A program made the position numbers and the translations under genes. Shown one piece after another: positions 36,381 through 46,367 of a stretch of DNA of 64,000 bases. A model generated the notes under the pieces. The model was given only the letters and a program-made list of their open reading frames with translations. It had not been told where the DNA came from and ran no database searches. Numbering within the stretch: position 1 is the stretch's first letter; the number at the start of each line of letters is the position of its first letter. The stretch spans positions 38,073 through 102,072 of the forward strand of contig CAMMVF010000007.1 in the NCBI GenBank assembly GCA_946500295.1, in the 5' to 3' direction. The DNA is from an uncultured Clostridia bacterium (GTDB lineage: Bacteria > Bacillota > Clostridia > Oscillospirales > Acutalibacteraceae).

Positions 36381-38561
36381 TTACTGTCTTGAGATGGATA
36401 TTACTCCCTTTACATTGCTGAGCCTTGAGATTACGCTGCGCAAGTGGTCGATTCCGTTCACCGTAATGGACAAGTGCATAATTGCGGTATCCCCCTTACC
36501 CTCCTTGGAGTCCATATTGTTGATAAATATGTGCATTGCGGAGAGTTGGTTGGCGATATCTGCTATAAGTCCGGTTCGGTCTGTCGAGAGTATCTCAAGA
36601 GTAGTCTGGAAGCTCTCGTTGACACTCTGCGCCCAGCTGGCGCGGACATATCTCTCGGGCTGTTCACTGCTTGATATATCCCTGGGTATATTCGGGCAGC
36701 TGCGCTTGTGAATTGACACTCCGTTGCCCCTTGTGATGAAACCGATGATATCGTCGCCCGGCAGAGGCTTGCAGCACATAGCGAGCTTTATCAGCACATC
36801 GTCAAAGCCCTCGACTACTATGCCGTTGCTGACCCTGGTCTTTTTGGGCTTATCCTGAACCGGCGGCTTCGGCTCGGGCTGGGCTTCACCGTACTTTTTA
36901 AGATACTCCTCCCTTATCCTCGGCATTATCTTCCAAAGTTGAACTCCGCCGTAGCCGATGGCGGCGTAGAGGTCGTCGGGGTTTGAGTAGCCATTTTTCT
37001 TGAGCACCGCGTTGACAAGCTCCGCCATTTCGCTGTCGCTTAAAACTATCCTTGCGTGCTTAAACTCACGCTCAATTTCCTGCTTGCCGGTTTCAATGTT
37101 TTCTTCACGCTTTTCACGCTTGAACCACTGTCTTATCTTACTCCTTGCTTCGCTGGTTTTGACAATCTTCAGCCAATCTCTGTTCGGGCAGCCGCCCTCC
37201 TTTTTGGTCAGAATCTCGACAATCTCTCCGGTTTTGACCTTATAATCTATCGGCACCATTTTTCCGTTTACCTTAGCTCCCGTCATTCGGTTGCCAACTT
37301 CCGAATGGATTGCATAGGCTACATCTATAACGGTCGAGCCGTAGGGCAGGTCGATGATATCTCCCTTCGGGGTAAATATGAACACGTCCTCCTGGTCGAG
37401 GTCGGTCTTGATATTTCTCAAAATATCAGTGTGGTCGTCGTCGGTCTGGTTTTCGAGCATCTTGCGTATCCATGTGATTTTATCCTCAAAGCTGTCCTTT
37501 TTGGACAGTCCGAGCTTATATTTCCAGTGCGCGGCGATTCCATACTCTGCGGTGTGGTGCATTTCCCATGTGCGAATCTGCACCTCAAAGGGAATTCCCT
37601 CCTCACCGATAACCGTTGTGTGCAAGGAGCGGTACATATTCGGCTTTGGGGTTGAGATATAGTCCTTAAAGCGGTTTGGAATGGGCTTGAATATCTCGTG
37701 CACAACACCCAGGACATTGTAGCAGTCGTTTACGGTGTTCACTATTACACGCACAGCAAAGATATCGAAAATCTGCTCGATAGTCTTTCCCTTCATATAT
37801 GTTTTTCGGTAAATGCCGTTAATGCTCTTTACCCTGCCCTCGACATAGACATTGGGGATAAGTACGCTCGTTTTTTCAATAATTTTTTTCTTTATGTTTT
37901 CTATAAAGGCGTCTCTCTCGGGCTTACTCAGTGCGAGCGCCGTTTCTATTTCATGATAAGCCACAGGGTCGAGATAGCGGATACACAGATCCTCCAGCTC
38001 CTCCTTGATAGCTCTGATACCGAGGCGGTGAGCGATGGGCGCAAAAATTTCCATGTTTTCCAGCGCCTTGTCCCTGCGCTTTTGCTCCGGCATACACTCG
38101 ATTGTTCTCATATTGTGCAGTCGGTCTGCAAGCTTTATAATAATTACCCTTATGTCGTTTGACATGGCGATGAGCATTTTTCTGACGTTCTCTGCCTGCT
38201 GGTCCTCTCGGGATGAAAACGGAATTTTATCGAGCTTTGTCACACCATCTACCAGATTAGCTATTTCTTCGCTGAATTCACGCTTTACATCGTCGTAGGT
38301 TTTGTCAGTATCCTCCACCACATCGTGCAGCAGTGCCGCGCACACAGATTCGGTATCCATTCCGAGGTCAACCAGAATACAGGCAACCGAGGTCGGGTGA
38401 AGAATATACGGCACTCCGGACACTCGCCGCTGGTCGCCGTGAGCCTCGAGTGCATAGTGATATGCCTTATCAATAAGCTCCATATCAAAATTATTTCCAC
38501 TTTTACTCATCATTTCAACCAGTTGTTCATAGTCCTGGTAGTGAATTGTTCCCTCAGGCAT
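36381..38561 (-). CDS. relA: Bifunctional (p)ppGpp synthetase/hydrolase RelA/SpoT
   Basis: Encodes 726 residues, full Rel length. It makes and degrades the starvation signal (p)ppGpp. The N-terminal HD hydrolase is intact (YILHPTSVACIL, LLHDVVEDT). The synthetase domain has VRVIVNTVNDCYNVLGVVHE and PNMYRSLHTTVIG. The TGS domain (VFIFTPKGDIIDLPYGSTVIDVAYAIHSEVG) and a C-terminal ACT domain (TTLEILSTDRTGLIADIANQL) follow. It starts 14 nt after recJ. Confidence 0.97.
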   Translation of the reverse strand: MPEGTIHYQDYEQLVEMMSKSGNNFDMELIDKAYHYALEAHGDQRRVSGVPYILHPTSVACILVDLGMDTESVCAALLHDVVEDTDKTYDDVKREFSEEIANLVDGVTKLDKIPFSSREDQQAENVRKMLIAMSNDIRVIIIKLADRLHNMRTIECMPEQKRRDKALENMEIFAPIAHRLGIRAIKEELEDLCIRYLDPVAYHEIETALALSKPERDAFIENIKKKIIEKTSVLIPNVYVEGRVKSINGIYRKTYMKGKTIEQIFDIFAVRVIVNTVNDCYNVLGVVHEIFKPIPNRFKDYISTPKPNMYRSLHTTVIGEEGIPFEVQIRTWEMHHTAEYGIAAHWKYKLGLSKKDSFEDKITWIRKMLENQTDDDHTDILRNIKTDLDQEDVFIFTPKGDIIDLPYGSTVIDVAYAIHSEVGNRMTGAKVNGKMVPIDYKVKTGEIVEILTKKEGGCPNRDWLKIVKTSEARSKIRQWFKREKREENIETGKQEIEREFKHARIVLSDSEMAELVNAVLKKNGYSNPDDLYAAIGYGGVQLWKIMPRIREEYLKKYGEAQPEPKPPVQDKPKKTRVSNGIVVEGFDDVLIKLAMCCKPLPGDDIIGFITRGNGVSIHKRSCPNIPRDISSSEQPERYVRASWAQSVNESFQTTLEILSTDRTGLIADIANQLSAMHIFINNMDSKEGKGDTAIMHLSITVNGIDHLRSVISRLSNVKGVISISRQ

Positions 38562-38575
38562 TGCTCAAACCCCCA

Positions 38576-40612
38576 TCATTGGATTTTTTTCATTATCGGT
38601 GCGCTAAGTAAATCCGCCTTTCCGTCATAATCAAGCGTGCAAAGCTTCAATACCTCTCCGTTTTTCTCACAGGAAATCAGCCCCAGCTCACTCATCGCCT
38701 CGATTATAACCTCAAGCTTTCCTGCGCTTATTTTACCGTCTCCTGCCGTAAGGCGAAGTCTTGAAAGGTCGGTTTTTAAACTGCCGCGCCTTTTAATCTC
38801 CCGATATACAAGGGCAAACTCGGCTCTGTCGGGGTATATCGCCTCTTTGTCGCCGACTGCAAGCGGTTTGTTACCTTTTATTTTCTCACATATTCTCAAG
38901 CTTTGCAAGTATTCAAGCGGATTTTCCCGGTTGAGCTTGATATCTCTGATTATTATAGACACGGTCTCGACGCCGTTATAGCCGTTTATGTCGAGAGTAA
39001 CGGCTAAATCCACCACATCGCCCTGCACATAGACAAAATCCTCGGCGGTATGTGAAAAATACAGCGCCGTGACAAATCTACCGTCACGGCTCAAAGTAAG
39101 CCTCAAGTGTTTCCCTCCGCCGATTTCGTTTATCGCTGTGATTGTCATTCCGTACAGTCCAAAAAGCGGCTGTGGATTTCCCGGGCCGTATGGCTGTAAG
39201 TACTCAAGCTCATGAACAAGCGCCGGAGTAATCCCGGCGGGGTTGAGCTTTAAATCAATATCAAGCCTCGGGTAGGGCATCTGCCCCGAGGTGTCGGCAT
39301 AGCGGTTAATCATATCAGAAAATTTATCTATATCCTCAGCCTTGAGCGTTACTCCCACAGCCATGGGGTGACCGCCGAAATGCTGTAAAATCTCCTTGCA
39401 GGAAAACACAGCGTCCACCAATGAAAACCCCTCTATGCTTCTGCCGCTGCCCCTTGCGGTGTCCCCCTCAATGCTCATCACTATCGCAGGTTTTCCGTAA
39501 ATTTCCCGAATCCGTGAGGCAACTATTCCTATCACTCCGGTGTTCCACCCCGGAGCTGCGACTACAATTATACTTTTGCAGTACATTTCGGAGTTTGAGT
39601 GCAAAATTTCCACAGCCTGCCGGGTTATCTCCTTTTCAATACTGCGGCGCTGCTCGTTGTCATCATTGAGTTGCTCTGCGATTTTTTCAGCCTCAGTTTC
39701 ATCATCGCTGAGCAGCATCTCGACCGCCGCATCAGCCGAGCTGAGCCTGCCACAGGCGTTTATCCTCGGTACAATCGAAAATCCGAGCCTGCTTGCAGTG
39801 AGCTTCAACGGGTCTGACAGCGCAGACTCAAGCAGAGCCCTTATACCTGCCCTCGGGGACTGAGCCATAATTTCAAGTCCTCTTTTTACAAATATTCTGT
39901 TTTCACCCGACAGCGGCACTATATCGCCAACCGTACCTATGGCGACAAGGTCGGCATACTCATACAAAAGCTCTTCCTGAGAAATCGTACCTGCGCTAAT
40001 TGCCGCCGCCAGCTTAAACGCAACCCCAACTCCGCACAGCCCCTTAAAGGGATAATTGCAGTCGGCTCTGTGCGGATTTACCACGGCAACAGCATCGGGC
40101 AGCTTTGAGTCGGGTTTGTGGTGGTCGGTGATTACTATCTCCATTCCGAGCTTTTTTGCATATTGAGTCTCTTTCAAGGCTGTTATACCGTTGTCAACCG
40201 TGACAACAAGGGTAGCTCCCTTGGCGGCGATTGTATCAAGGGCTAGGGTATTCATTCCGTATCCCTCTGTCATTCTCGAGGGTATATAGTAAAACACATC
40301 AGCTCCGATATCGGCTAAAAAGGAGACGAGCAATGCCGTGGAGCAGACTCCGTCGGCGTCGTAATCGCCGTAGACGCAGATTCTCTCCTGCGTCTCTACA
40401 GCTGTCAGGATTCTGTCGGCGGCTGTGTCCATATCCTTCATCAGCAGCGGATCTATAAGCCCCTCTTCCTGAGCCAGAAAGTCCTCGGCTGCGGCTGCGC
40501 TTTGCACTCCCCTCGCCGCCAAAACACAGGCTGCTATCTGAGGGATTTTGCAGTCAAGGGAAAGTTGATATGCCTGCTGCTTGTCGATTTTTGAAACATT
40601 CCAAAGCTTCAT
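38576..40612 (-). CDS. recJ: Single-stranded-DNA-specific exonuclease RecJ
   Basis: A 5'-3' exonuclease on single-stranded DNA used in recombination and repair. Three ATG codons stand in a row; the third (40612) has the best spacing to GGAG and gives 678 residues. Seen: the DHH-family core with DYDADGVCSTALL, VTVDNGI and VITDHHKPDS, then the DHHA1 domain (GRSIEGFSLVDAV, HFGGHPMAVGVTL) and a C-terminal OB-like region. It starts 13 nt after recN. Confidence 0.95.
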   Translation of the reverse strand: MKLWNVSKIDKQQAYQLSLDCKIPQIAACVLAARGVQSAAAAEDFLAQEEGLIDPLLMKDMDTAADRILTAVETQERICVYGDYDADGVCSTALLVSFLADIGADVFYYIPSRMTEGYGMNTLALDTIAAKGATLVVTVDNGITALKETQYAKKLGMEIVITDHHKPDSKLPDAVAVVNPHRADCNYPFKGLCGVGVAFKLAAAISAGTISQEELLYEYADLVAIGTVGDIVPLSGENRIFVKRGLEIMAQSPRAGIRALLESALSDPLKLTASRLGFSIVPRINACGRLSSADAAVEMLLSDDETEAEKIAEQLNDDNEQRRSIEKEITRQAVEILHSNSEMYCKSIIVVAAPGWNTGVIGIVASRIREIYGKPAIVMSIEGDTARGSGRSIEGFSLVDAVFSCKEILQHFGGHPMAVGVTLKAEDIDKFSDMINRYADTSGQMPYPRLDIDLKLNPAGITPALVHELEYLQPYGPGNPQPLFGLYGMTITAINEIGGGKHLRLTLSRDGRFVTALYFSHTAEDFVYVQGDVVDLAVTLDINGYNGVETVSIIIRDIKLNRENPLEYLQSLRICEKIKGNKPLAVGDKEAIYPDRAEFALVYREIKRRGSLKTDLSRLRLTAGDGKISAGKLEVIIEAMSELGLISCEKNGEVLKLCTLDYDGKADLLSAPIMKKIQ

Positions 40613-40625
40613 CATCATACTCCGA

Positions 40626-42290
40626 TTAGTTTTGATTCAGCATTTCCTCGGCGTGGCGCAGGCTAAGCTCGGTGATATTCAGCCCGCCGATTATCCTTGC
40701 AAGCTCGTTTTTGCGCTGTTCAAAATCGAGCCTGGTTACGCTTGTATAGGTTTTTCCGCTTTTTACGGTCTTTTTTATCAGGAAATGGGTGTCTGCGAGG
40801 GCGGCAATCTGAGCCTGGTGAGTTACGCAAATCACCTGCCTGCCCTTTGACACAGATTTTAATTTCATTCCCACCTTTTGTGAGGCGCTGCCGCTGATGC
40901 CCGTATCCACCTCGTCGAATATCATGGTATCGGCGCCGTCTGTGTCGGTAAGTACATTTTTGATTGACAGCATTATCCTCGACAACTCGCCGCCCGAGGC
41001 TATTTTTGAGATGGGTTTGGGCATCTCGCCGGGGTTTGCGGAGATTAAAATTTCTATCTTATCCATGCCGTTTTCAGTAAGCTTGGTCTTTTCCATATTT
41101 ACAACCAATCTCACGTTCGGCATATCGAGGTAGGAAAGCTCCGACTGCACAGCCGAGGTAAACTCGTCAGCTCCCTGCCGTCTCAAATCCGATATCTCTC
41201 CGGCTAGCTCCAGAGCTTTATTTGCAAGCTCATTGTAGCGGTCGAGCAGCTCCTCCATGCTCTGGTCAATACTTTCAAGTGAGGAAAGCTCCTGCCTGCT
41301 GTTATTCAGATGATTTTGTACCTCGTCGTAATCCGTCCCGTACTTTCTCGTTATCTTATTCAGCAGTTCAAGCCTTTGCTCTATTTCTTCCAATCTGTGC
41401 TCGCTGTCCTCCCTGCTTTCAAGCTGAGTGGAGAGAGTATCAAGGCAGTCGTCAATTTCATAATATGCGCTGTCAAGCCTCTGAGTAAGCTTTGAAAGCT
41501 CCGGCACAAGCTCGGACACCTCCTCAAGGCTGTGCGCAGCCGAGCTTAGCGCCGAGAGCACGCTGTATCTCTCGTCGCCGCTGATGTCACTGTGGGCGGC
41601 GGCTATGGCGGCGGTGATTTTCTCGCTGTTTTTGCAGGCTATTCTCTCTTCCTTTAAGGCTTCGATTTCACCCGGCTTCATGTCAGTTTGCTCTATCTCG
41701 TTTATTTGGTATTTTAAAATATCTATGCGGCTGTCTCTTTCGTTCATATCGCTTTCAACAGCGTCCAGTCTGTGTTTGCACTCCTTGAGCTTGTGAAAAA
41801 CCTCCCTGTACTGTCCGAGCAATATGCCTGTATTTGCATAATCATCTATATATTCTCTGTGCTTATCTCCGCTCAAAAGCTCGTAGCTTTCGTGCTGGCC
41901 GTGAATATCGACAAGATATCGTCCTACCTCTCTGAGCGCCGCCACAGTGGTGGGAACGCAGTTTAATCGGCAGATATTTTTGCCGTTTAAGCTTATCTCA
42001 CGGTTTATGACAAGGGAGGAGGGCTCGTCCTCATTTAAGCAGCCGAGGTCTGAAAGCACCGCCTGAGCCTGAGCCGATATACCCGAAAACTCCGCGCTGA
42101 CGCTCGCCTTGGAAGCCCCTGATCTGATAAGCTCCTTTGAGGTACGCATACCCAAGACGGCGTTGATAGAGTCGATGACTATTGACTTTCCCGCTCCGGT
42201 CTCGCCGGTGAGGACGTTAAAACCCTCGGTAAAATCAATCGAGGATTTCTCGATTACCGCTATGTTTTCGATATAAAGAGTATCGAGCAT
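40626..42290 (-). CDS. recN: DNA repair protein RecN
   Basis: SMC-like ATPase recruited to double-strand breaks. The 554 residues comprise an N-terminal Walker A (LTGETGAGKSIVIDS), long central coiled-coil arms (residues about 150-390), an ABC signature near IASGGELSRIMLSIKNV and Walker B in TMIFDEVDTGISG. The length is normal. It starts 9 nt after argR, the classic argR-recN order of Firmicutes. Confidence 0.95.
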   Translation of the reverse strand: MLDTLYIENIAVIEKSSIDFTEGFNVLTGETGAGKSIVIDSINAVLGMRTSKELIRSGASKASVSAEFSGISAQAQAVLSDLGCLNEDEPSSLVINREISLNGKNICRLNCVPTTVAALREVGRYLVDIHGQHESYELLSGDKHREYIDDYANTGILLGQYREVFHKLKECKHRLDAVESDMNERDSRIDILKYQINEIEQTDMKPGEIEALKEERIACKNSEKITAAIAAAHSDISGDERYSVLSALSSAAHSLEEVSELVPELSKLTQRLDSAYYEIDDCLDTLSTQLESREDSEHRLEEIEQRLELLNKITRKYGTDYDEVQNHLNNSRQELSSLESIDQSMEELLDRYNELANKALELAGEISDLRRQGADEFTSAVQSELSYLDMPNVRLVVNMEKTKLTENGMDKIEILISANPGEMPKPISKIASGGELSRIMLSIKNVLTDTDGADTMIFDEVDTGISGSASQKVGMKLKSVSKGRQVICVTHQAQIAALADTHFLIKKTVKSGKTYTSVTRLDFEQRKNELARIIGGLNITELSLRHAEEMLNQN

Positions 42291-42299
42291 TTTCTCACC

Positions 42300-42746
42300 T
42301 CAAATCAGTTTTTTCAGTCTTGAAGCCACGCTGACGGCTGCTCCTTCATTTTTTGCAACGACAAAAATTGTGTCGTCCCCCGCAATAGTGCCCAGCACGC
42401 CCGACAGTTCCACCGCATCCATAGCGGCGCAAGCGCCCTGAGCCATGCCGCTCACGGTCTTTATCACTATCATATTTCCGGCATAATCCACCGAGAGCAC
42501 CGAAGCCGAAAACAGGGAAGCAAAGCTCTCGGTGAGGCTTGAGGGGGTTTTGGCGGCGGCAACGTAGCGATATTTACCGTCGGCTGTCAAGGTTTTTTGC
42601 AGCTTCAGCTCCTTGATATCCCTTGACACAGTTGCCTGAGTAACCTCAAAGCCGTTTTCTCTCAGCTTTGATATAAGCCCCTCCTGAGTGTTTATCTCGT
42701 GTTCCCTGATAAGCTCCAGAATTTTTGCCTGTCGTCTCGATTTCAT
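42300..42746 (-). CDS. argR: Arginine repressor ArgR/AhrC
   Basis: Encodes 148 residues. The N-terminal winged helix (ILELIREHEINTQEGLISKLRENGFEVTQATVSRDIKELKL) binds ARG boxes. The C-terminal domain has the hexamerisation and arginine-binding strand GVLGTIAGDDTIFVV. It controls arginine synthesis and breakdown genes, none of which are in this window except carAB, a plausible target. It lies between nadK and recN. Confidence 0.95.
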   Translation of the reverse strand: MKSRRQAKILELIREHEINTQEGLISKLRENGFEVTQATVSRDIKELKLQKTLTADGKYRYVAAAKTPSSLTESFASLFSASVLSVDYAGNMIVIKTVSGMAQGACAAMDAVELSGVLGTIAGDDTIFVVAKNEGAAVSVASRLKKLI

Positions 42747-42789
42747 GTTTGAAACATAAACTCCTTTAACAAAATTGTTTCAATCTTTC

Positions 42790-43653
42790 TCATTCTGTGC
42801 GTCGATTCAGCTTGTCGCTGAGCACCTGGTAGAAGGTTTTTTCGCTGAGCTTGATGAGGCTCACCGCCGAGTCCGAGCGTGAAATTTTCACCGTGTATCC
42901 GGGCAGGAGCTTGTGCGAATGTTGTCCGTCCACAATCACTATAACCTCGCTGTCATCGTCGCACCCCGCCTTTACACTGAGGCCTGAGTCTGCCGAGAAC
43001 ACCACGGGTCGGGAAAACAGGGAATGTGAACAGACCGGGGTGAAAATTATACAGTCCATTGTCGGCTCGACCACAGGCCCCCCCGCCGAGAGAGAATACG
43101 CCGTAGAGCCTGTGGGGGTGGCAAAAATAAGTCCGTCGGCCCGGTACGAGCAGATTTCCCTGTCGTTATAGCTCACCGTGAAATCCACTATTCTGGTCGA
43201 GGCTCCCCTGGAGATAACCACATCGTTTAAGGCGGTACAGTCCTCGCTGCTGCCGTCTGGCGCTATAATCTCGGCTTTGAGCAACATTCTCTGCTCGGTT
43301 TCGTATTCACCTTTTAAAATATTTATCAGCTTGTCATCCTGCTCTGGCTCGAGCTGAGCAACAAAGCCTATTCGCCCGAAATTCACTCCGAGTATTGGAC
43401 AGCCTGCCGCTGCGGCGTACTTGGCGGCGTTGATTATAGTGCCGTCTCCGCCCACAGCTATAACCAGATCGCTGTGAGCTACAACCTCTGTGTATGAATT
43501 AAAATATTCTATCCCGTTTACGTCGCCGTAGCTTTTTTGAAATTCTGCATTCATAACGGCTGACCAGCCTGATTTTTTGAGCAGGGCTATTGCCTTCTTT
43601 GTATATTCAAAAGCGTCCTTTTTAGTCGGATTCGGAACAATCGCCGCCTTCAA
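42790..43653 (-). CDS. nadK: NAD kinase
   Basis: Phosphorylates NAD to NADP. A TTG at 43653 behind AAAGGAAG gives the usual N-terminus MKAAIVPNPTKKDA and 287 residues; the longer frame overlaps tlyA by 20 nt. Conserved motifs are the GGDGTII loop in VIAVGGDGTIINA, GVNFGRIGFVAQL and the ATP/NAD site GLIFATPTGSTAYSLSAGGPVVEP. It starts one base after the tlyA stop. Confidence 0.93.
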   Translation of the reverse strand: MKAAIVPNPTKKDAFEYTKKAIALLKKSGWSAVMNAEFQKSYGDVNGIEYFNSYTEVVAHSDLVIAVGGDGTIINAAKYAAAAGCPILGVNFGRIGFVAQLEPEQDDKLINILKGEYETEQRMLLKAEIIAPDGSSEDCTALNDVVISRGASTRIVDFTVSYNDREICSYRADGLIFATPTGSTAYSLSAGGPVVEPTMDCIIFTPVCSHSLFSRPVVFSADSGLSVKAGCDDDSEVIVIVDGQHSHKLLPGYTVKISRSDSAVSLIKLSEKTFYQVLSDKLNRRTE

Positions 43654-43654
43654 C

Positions 43655-44476
43655 TCAATCACTTCCTTTGTCAAGGCTTTGGTGAGATTCGCTTGTGAGC
43701 TGTTCGGGAGATTTTGACGCTGTAAGCTCGGTTTCTCCCTGCGTTTTTTCTATGTATATCAAATATTCTATGTTGCCCTCGGGTCCCTTTATCGGTGAAA
43801 AGTCCAGTCCCAGCACATTGAAGCCGTTTTCAAGGCAGAAATTAACAATCTGCTCGATTACGCTCTGATGAACGGCGGGGTCGCGGACGACTCCCTTTTT
43901 GCCGACCTTTTCCCTCCCCGCTTCAAACTGCGGCTTTATAAGGCAGACCGCCCTGCCGCCATCAACCAGAAATTCTCTCGCAACCGGCAGGACAAGGCGC
44001 AGGGAGATGAAGGAGACGTCAACGCTGAAAAAATCTACCGGCGAGTCTATCTGCTCTCTTTTAAGCTTTCTGATATTCTGCCTTTCCAAATTCACGACCC
44101 TGCTGTCGTTTCTCAGCTTCCAGTCGAGCTGACCGTAGCCAACGTCTATCGAATATACCTTTACCGCTCCGTTTTGAAGCATACAGTCGGTAAAGCCGCC
44201 CGTAGATGCGCCTATATCCATTGCGACTTTGCCGTTTAAATCTATATCAAATGAGGTTATCGCCTTTTCAAGCTTAAAGCCCCCACGGCTGACGTATTTG
44301 GGAGCCGCCGCCCTGACCTCGAGCTTTACGTCATCGGGGTAGGAAGTACCCGGCTTGTCCGCCTTTTGGTTGTTTACATACACAAGCCCTGCCATTATAT
44401 AGCCCTTAGCCTGCTCACGGCTTTTTGTGTATCCTTTTTCAAAAACAAGGGTGTCGAGCCTTTTTTTCTCAGCCAT
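43655..44476 (-). CDS. tlyA: TlyA family rRNA 2'-O-methyltransferase
   Basis: Encodes 273 residues: an N-terminal S4 RNA-binding domain (RLDTLVFEKGYTKSREQAKGYIMAGLVYVN) and an FtsJ-type methyltransferase (MDIGASTGGFTDCMLQNGA as SAM loop, then VDVSFISLRLVLP and LIKPQFEAGRE). Family members methylate 16S and/or 23S rRNA and in some bacteria determine capreomycin sensitivity. It overlaps dxs by 8 nt. The last 25 residues are variable and hydrophilic. Confidence 0.93.
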   Translation of the reverse strand: MAEKKRLDTLVFEKGYTKSREQAKGYIMAGLVYVNNQKADKPGTSYPDDVKLEVRAAAPKYVSRGGFKLEKAITSFDIDLNGKVAMDIGASTGGFTDCMLQNGAVKVYSIDVGYGQLDWKLRNDSRVVNLERQNIRKLKREQIDSPVDFFSVDVSFISLRLVLPVAREFLVDGGRAVCLIKPQFEAGREKVGKKGVVRDPAVHQSVIEQIVNFCLENGFNVLGLDFSPIKGPEGNIEYLIYIEKTQGETELTASKSPEQLTSESHQSLDKGSD

Positions 44477-46355
44477 TATCTTTCCTCCCGAGTGCGTCTT
44501 TGGCGGCGGTAATCATCGCCTCATAATTCAGTCCCAAAATCTGAAGCGAACGCTCGACCTGAGCCTGTTTGATAAATTCATCATCTATGGCGGTAATGGA
44601 GTAGCCGTCAACACTGCCGTGCTCTAAAAGCATTTCGCCGAACCTGTCCGCCGCTCCACCGCTTTTCATTCCCTCTTCAAAGAAATGGATTTTTTCATAT
44701 TTCGAGGCTGTCTTTACCGCCTCGTCCGATATAGGCTTTATTTTATTGAGCTTTAAAATTGCAAAGCCCCTGCCCTTGGATTTCATCTGCTCATACGCCG
44801 TACAGGCATGGGCAAAGAGCCTGCCGTAGGTAACGAGCAGAAACGGCGAGGACAAATCGCCGTACATATCGTAGTCTGCGTCGGTACAGCTGTAATTTTC
44901 GGGCTTGTACGGCTGTCCGCCTCTGGGATAGCGCACTACAACCACTCCGCCGTGTTTAAACGCCGCAGCTTTGAGGTCAAACTCCAACTCATCGAAGTAG
45001 CAGGGGCTGTAAATAGTGATATTTGGCACGGAGTTGAGCAGGGTAACGTCAAAAACGCCCTGGTGCGTCTCCCCGTCTGTGCCGACTACTCCGGCTCTGT
45101 CAACCGCCAGGACAATGTGCAGGTTTTGCATGGCGGCGTCATGGATAATCTGGTCAATGCTGCGCTGTAAGAAGGTTGAGTAAACGGCGAACACAGGAAT
45201 CATCCCCTTTGCGGCTAAGCCGCAGGCAAAGGTAACTGCGTGCTCCTCGGCTATGCCTACGTCAAAGAACCTGTCCTTAAACCGCTTAGAAAACTTCACA
45301 AGCCCCGTTCCGGTAGCCATGGCGGCGGTAATAGCGCAAATGCGGCTGTTTTTCTCCGCCATTAAAACCATATTGTCCCCGAAAACCCCGGAAAAATCTC
45401 TGCGTGAGCTTATTTTCTCTCCGGTGTCTATATCAAATCCGCCAATACCGTGAAAGCTCTTCGGGTCGCTTTCCGCAAAGGAATAGCCCTTGCCCTTGAC
45501 AGTGACGACATGAACCAAAACCGGACGGTTGACGTTTTTCGCCGCATTAAAGGCACGCTCAAGCTCAGGTATATTGTGCCCGTCAACGGGGCCGTAGTAC
45601 ACAAAACCCATATCGTCAAAGAGCGTCCTTTTATACACCAGGTTTCTCATCCTGGATTTTGAGTGTCTGAGCAAGGAGCGAATCGGACTGCCGATTACGG
45701 GGGTTTTTGAAAGCACCCTCTCGACCCTCGATTTTAATCGCAGATACTTCGGGCTCATCCTCATACCGCCGAGGTAGCGGGCGAGCGCTCCGACGTTGCG
45801 GGAAATCGACATTTTGTTGTCGTTTAAAACTATAATAAAATTCTTTTTGTACTTGCCGACGTTGTTAAGTCCCTCGAACGCCAAGCCCCCCGTTAAAGCG
45901 CCGTCGCCGATAACAGCCACCGTCGAGCTTGTATCGCCTGTCAGCTGCTTTGCCACGGCTATGCCGTATGCCGCCGAGATAGAGGTGCTCGAATGACCAA
46001 CGTCAAAGGCGTCGTAGGGGCTCTCCTCTCGTTTCGGAAAACCCGACAGTCCTCCCTCGGTACGGATTGTATATATATCCTTCAGCCTGCCCGTCAAAAT
46101 CTTGTGAGTATAGCTTTGGTGTCCCACATCCCATACTATGCTGTCGCTTTTTTCACCAAACACCCTCAAAAGCGCGACTGTCAGCTCCACTGTACCGAGA
46201 TTGGAGGCGAGGTGACCGCCGTTTTGCGAGACTACGCTTATTATTATTTGTCTTATCTCCTCGCAGAGGGTTTTAAGTCCCGCTTCGTCAAGCCGCCGCA
46301 AATCGTGCGGGGATTTTATATTTTCAACAATAGAGCTTTGGTCTTTGTTGTTCAT
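44469..46355 (-). CDS. dxs: 1-deoxy-D-xylulose-5-phosphate synthase
   Basis: First enzyme of the MEP isoprenoid pathway, joining pyruvate and glyceraldehyde-3-phosphate with thiamine diphosphate. The 628 residues show GHQSYTHKILTGR, the TPP motif GDGALTGGLAFEGLNN with its distal NDN in VLNDNKMSIS, DVGIAEEHAVTFACGLA and HQGVFDVTLL. It follows ispA by 12 nt, so the prenyl chain enzymes are grouped. Confidence 0.96.
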   Translation of the reverse strand: MNNKDQSSIVENIKSPHDLRRLDEAGLKTLCEEIRQIIISVVSQNGGHLASNLGTVELTVALLRVFGEKSDSIVWDVGHQSYTHKILTGRLKDIYTIRTEGGLSGFPKREESPYDAFDVGHSSTSISAAYGIAVAKQLTGDTSSTVAVIGDGALTGGLAFEGLNNVGKYKKNFIIVLNDNKMSISRNVGALARYLGGMRMSPKYLRLKSRVERVLSKTPVIGSPIRSLLRHSKSRMRNLVYKRTLFDDMGFVYYGPVDGHNIPELERAFNAAKNVNRPVLVHVVTVKGKGYSFAESDPKSFHGIGGFDIDTGEKISSRRDFSGVFGDNMVLMAEKNSRICAITAAMATGTGLVKFSKRFKDRFFDVGIAEEHAVTFACGLAAKGMIPVFAVYSTFLQRSIDQIIHDAAMQNLHIVLAVDRAGVVGTDGETHQGVFDVTLLNSVPNITIYSPCYFDELEFDLKAAAFKHGGVVVVRYPRGGQPYKPENYSCTDADYDMYGDLSSPFLLVTYGRLFAHACTAYEQMKSKGRGFAILKLNKIKPISDEAVKTASKYEKIHFFEEGMKSGGAADRFGEMLLEHGSVDGYSITAIDDEFIKQAQVERSLQILGLNYEAMITAAKDALGRKDNG

Positions 46356-46367
46356 AAATCTCGTCCT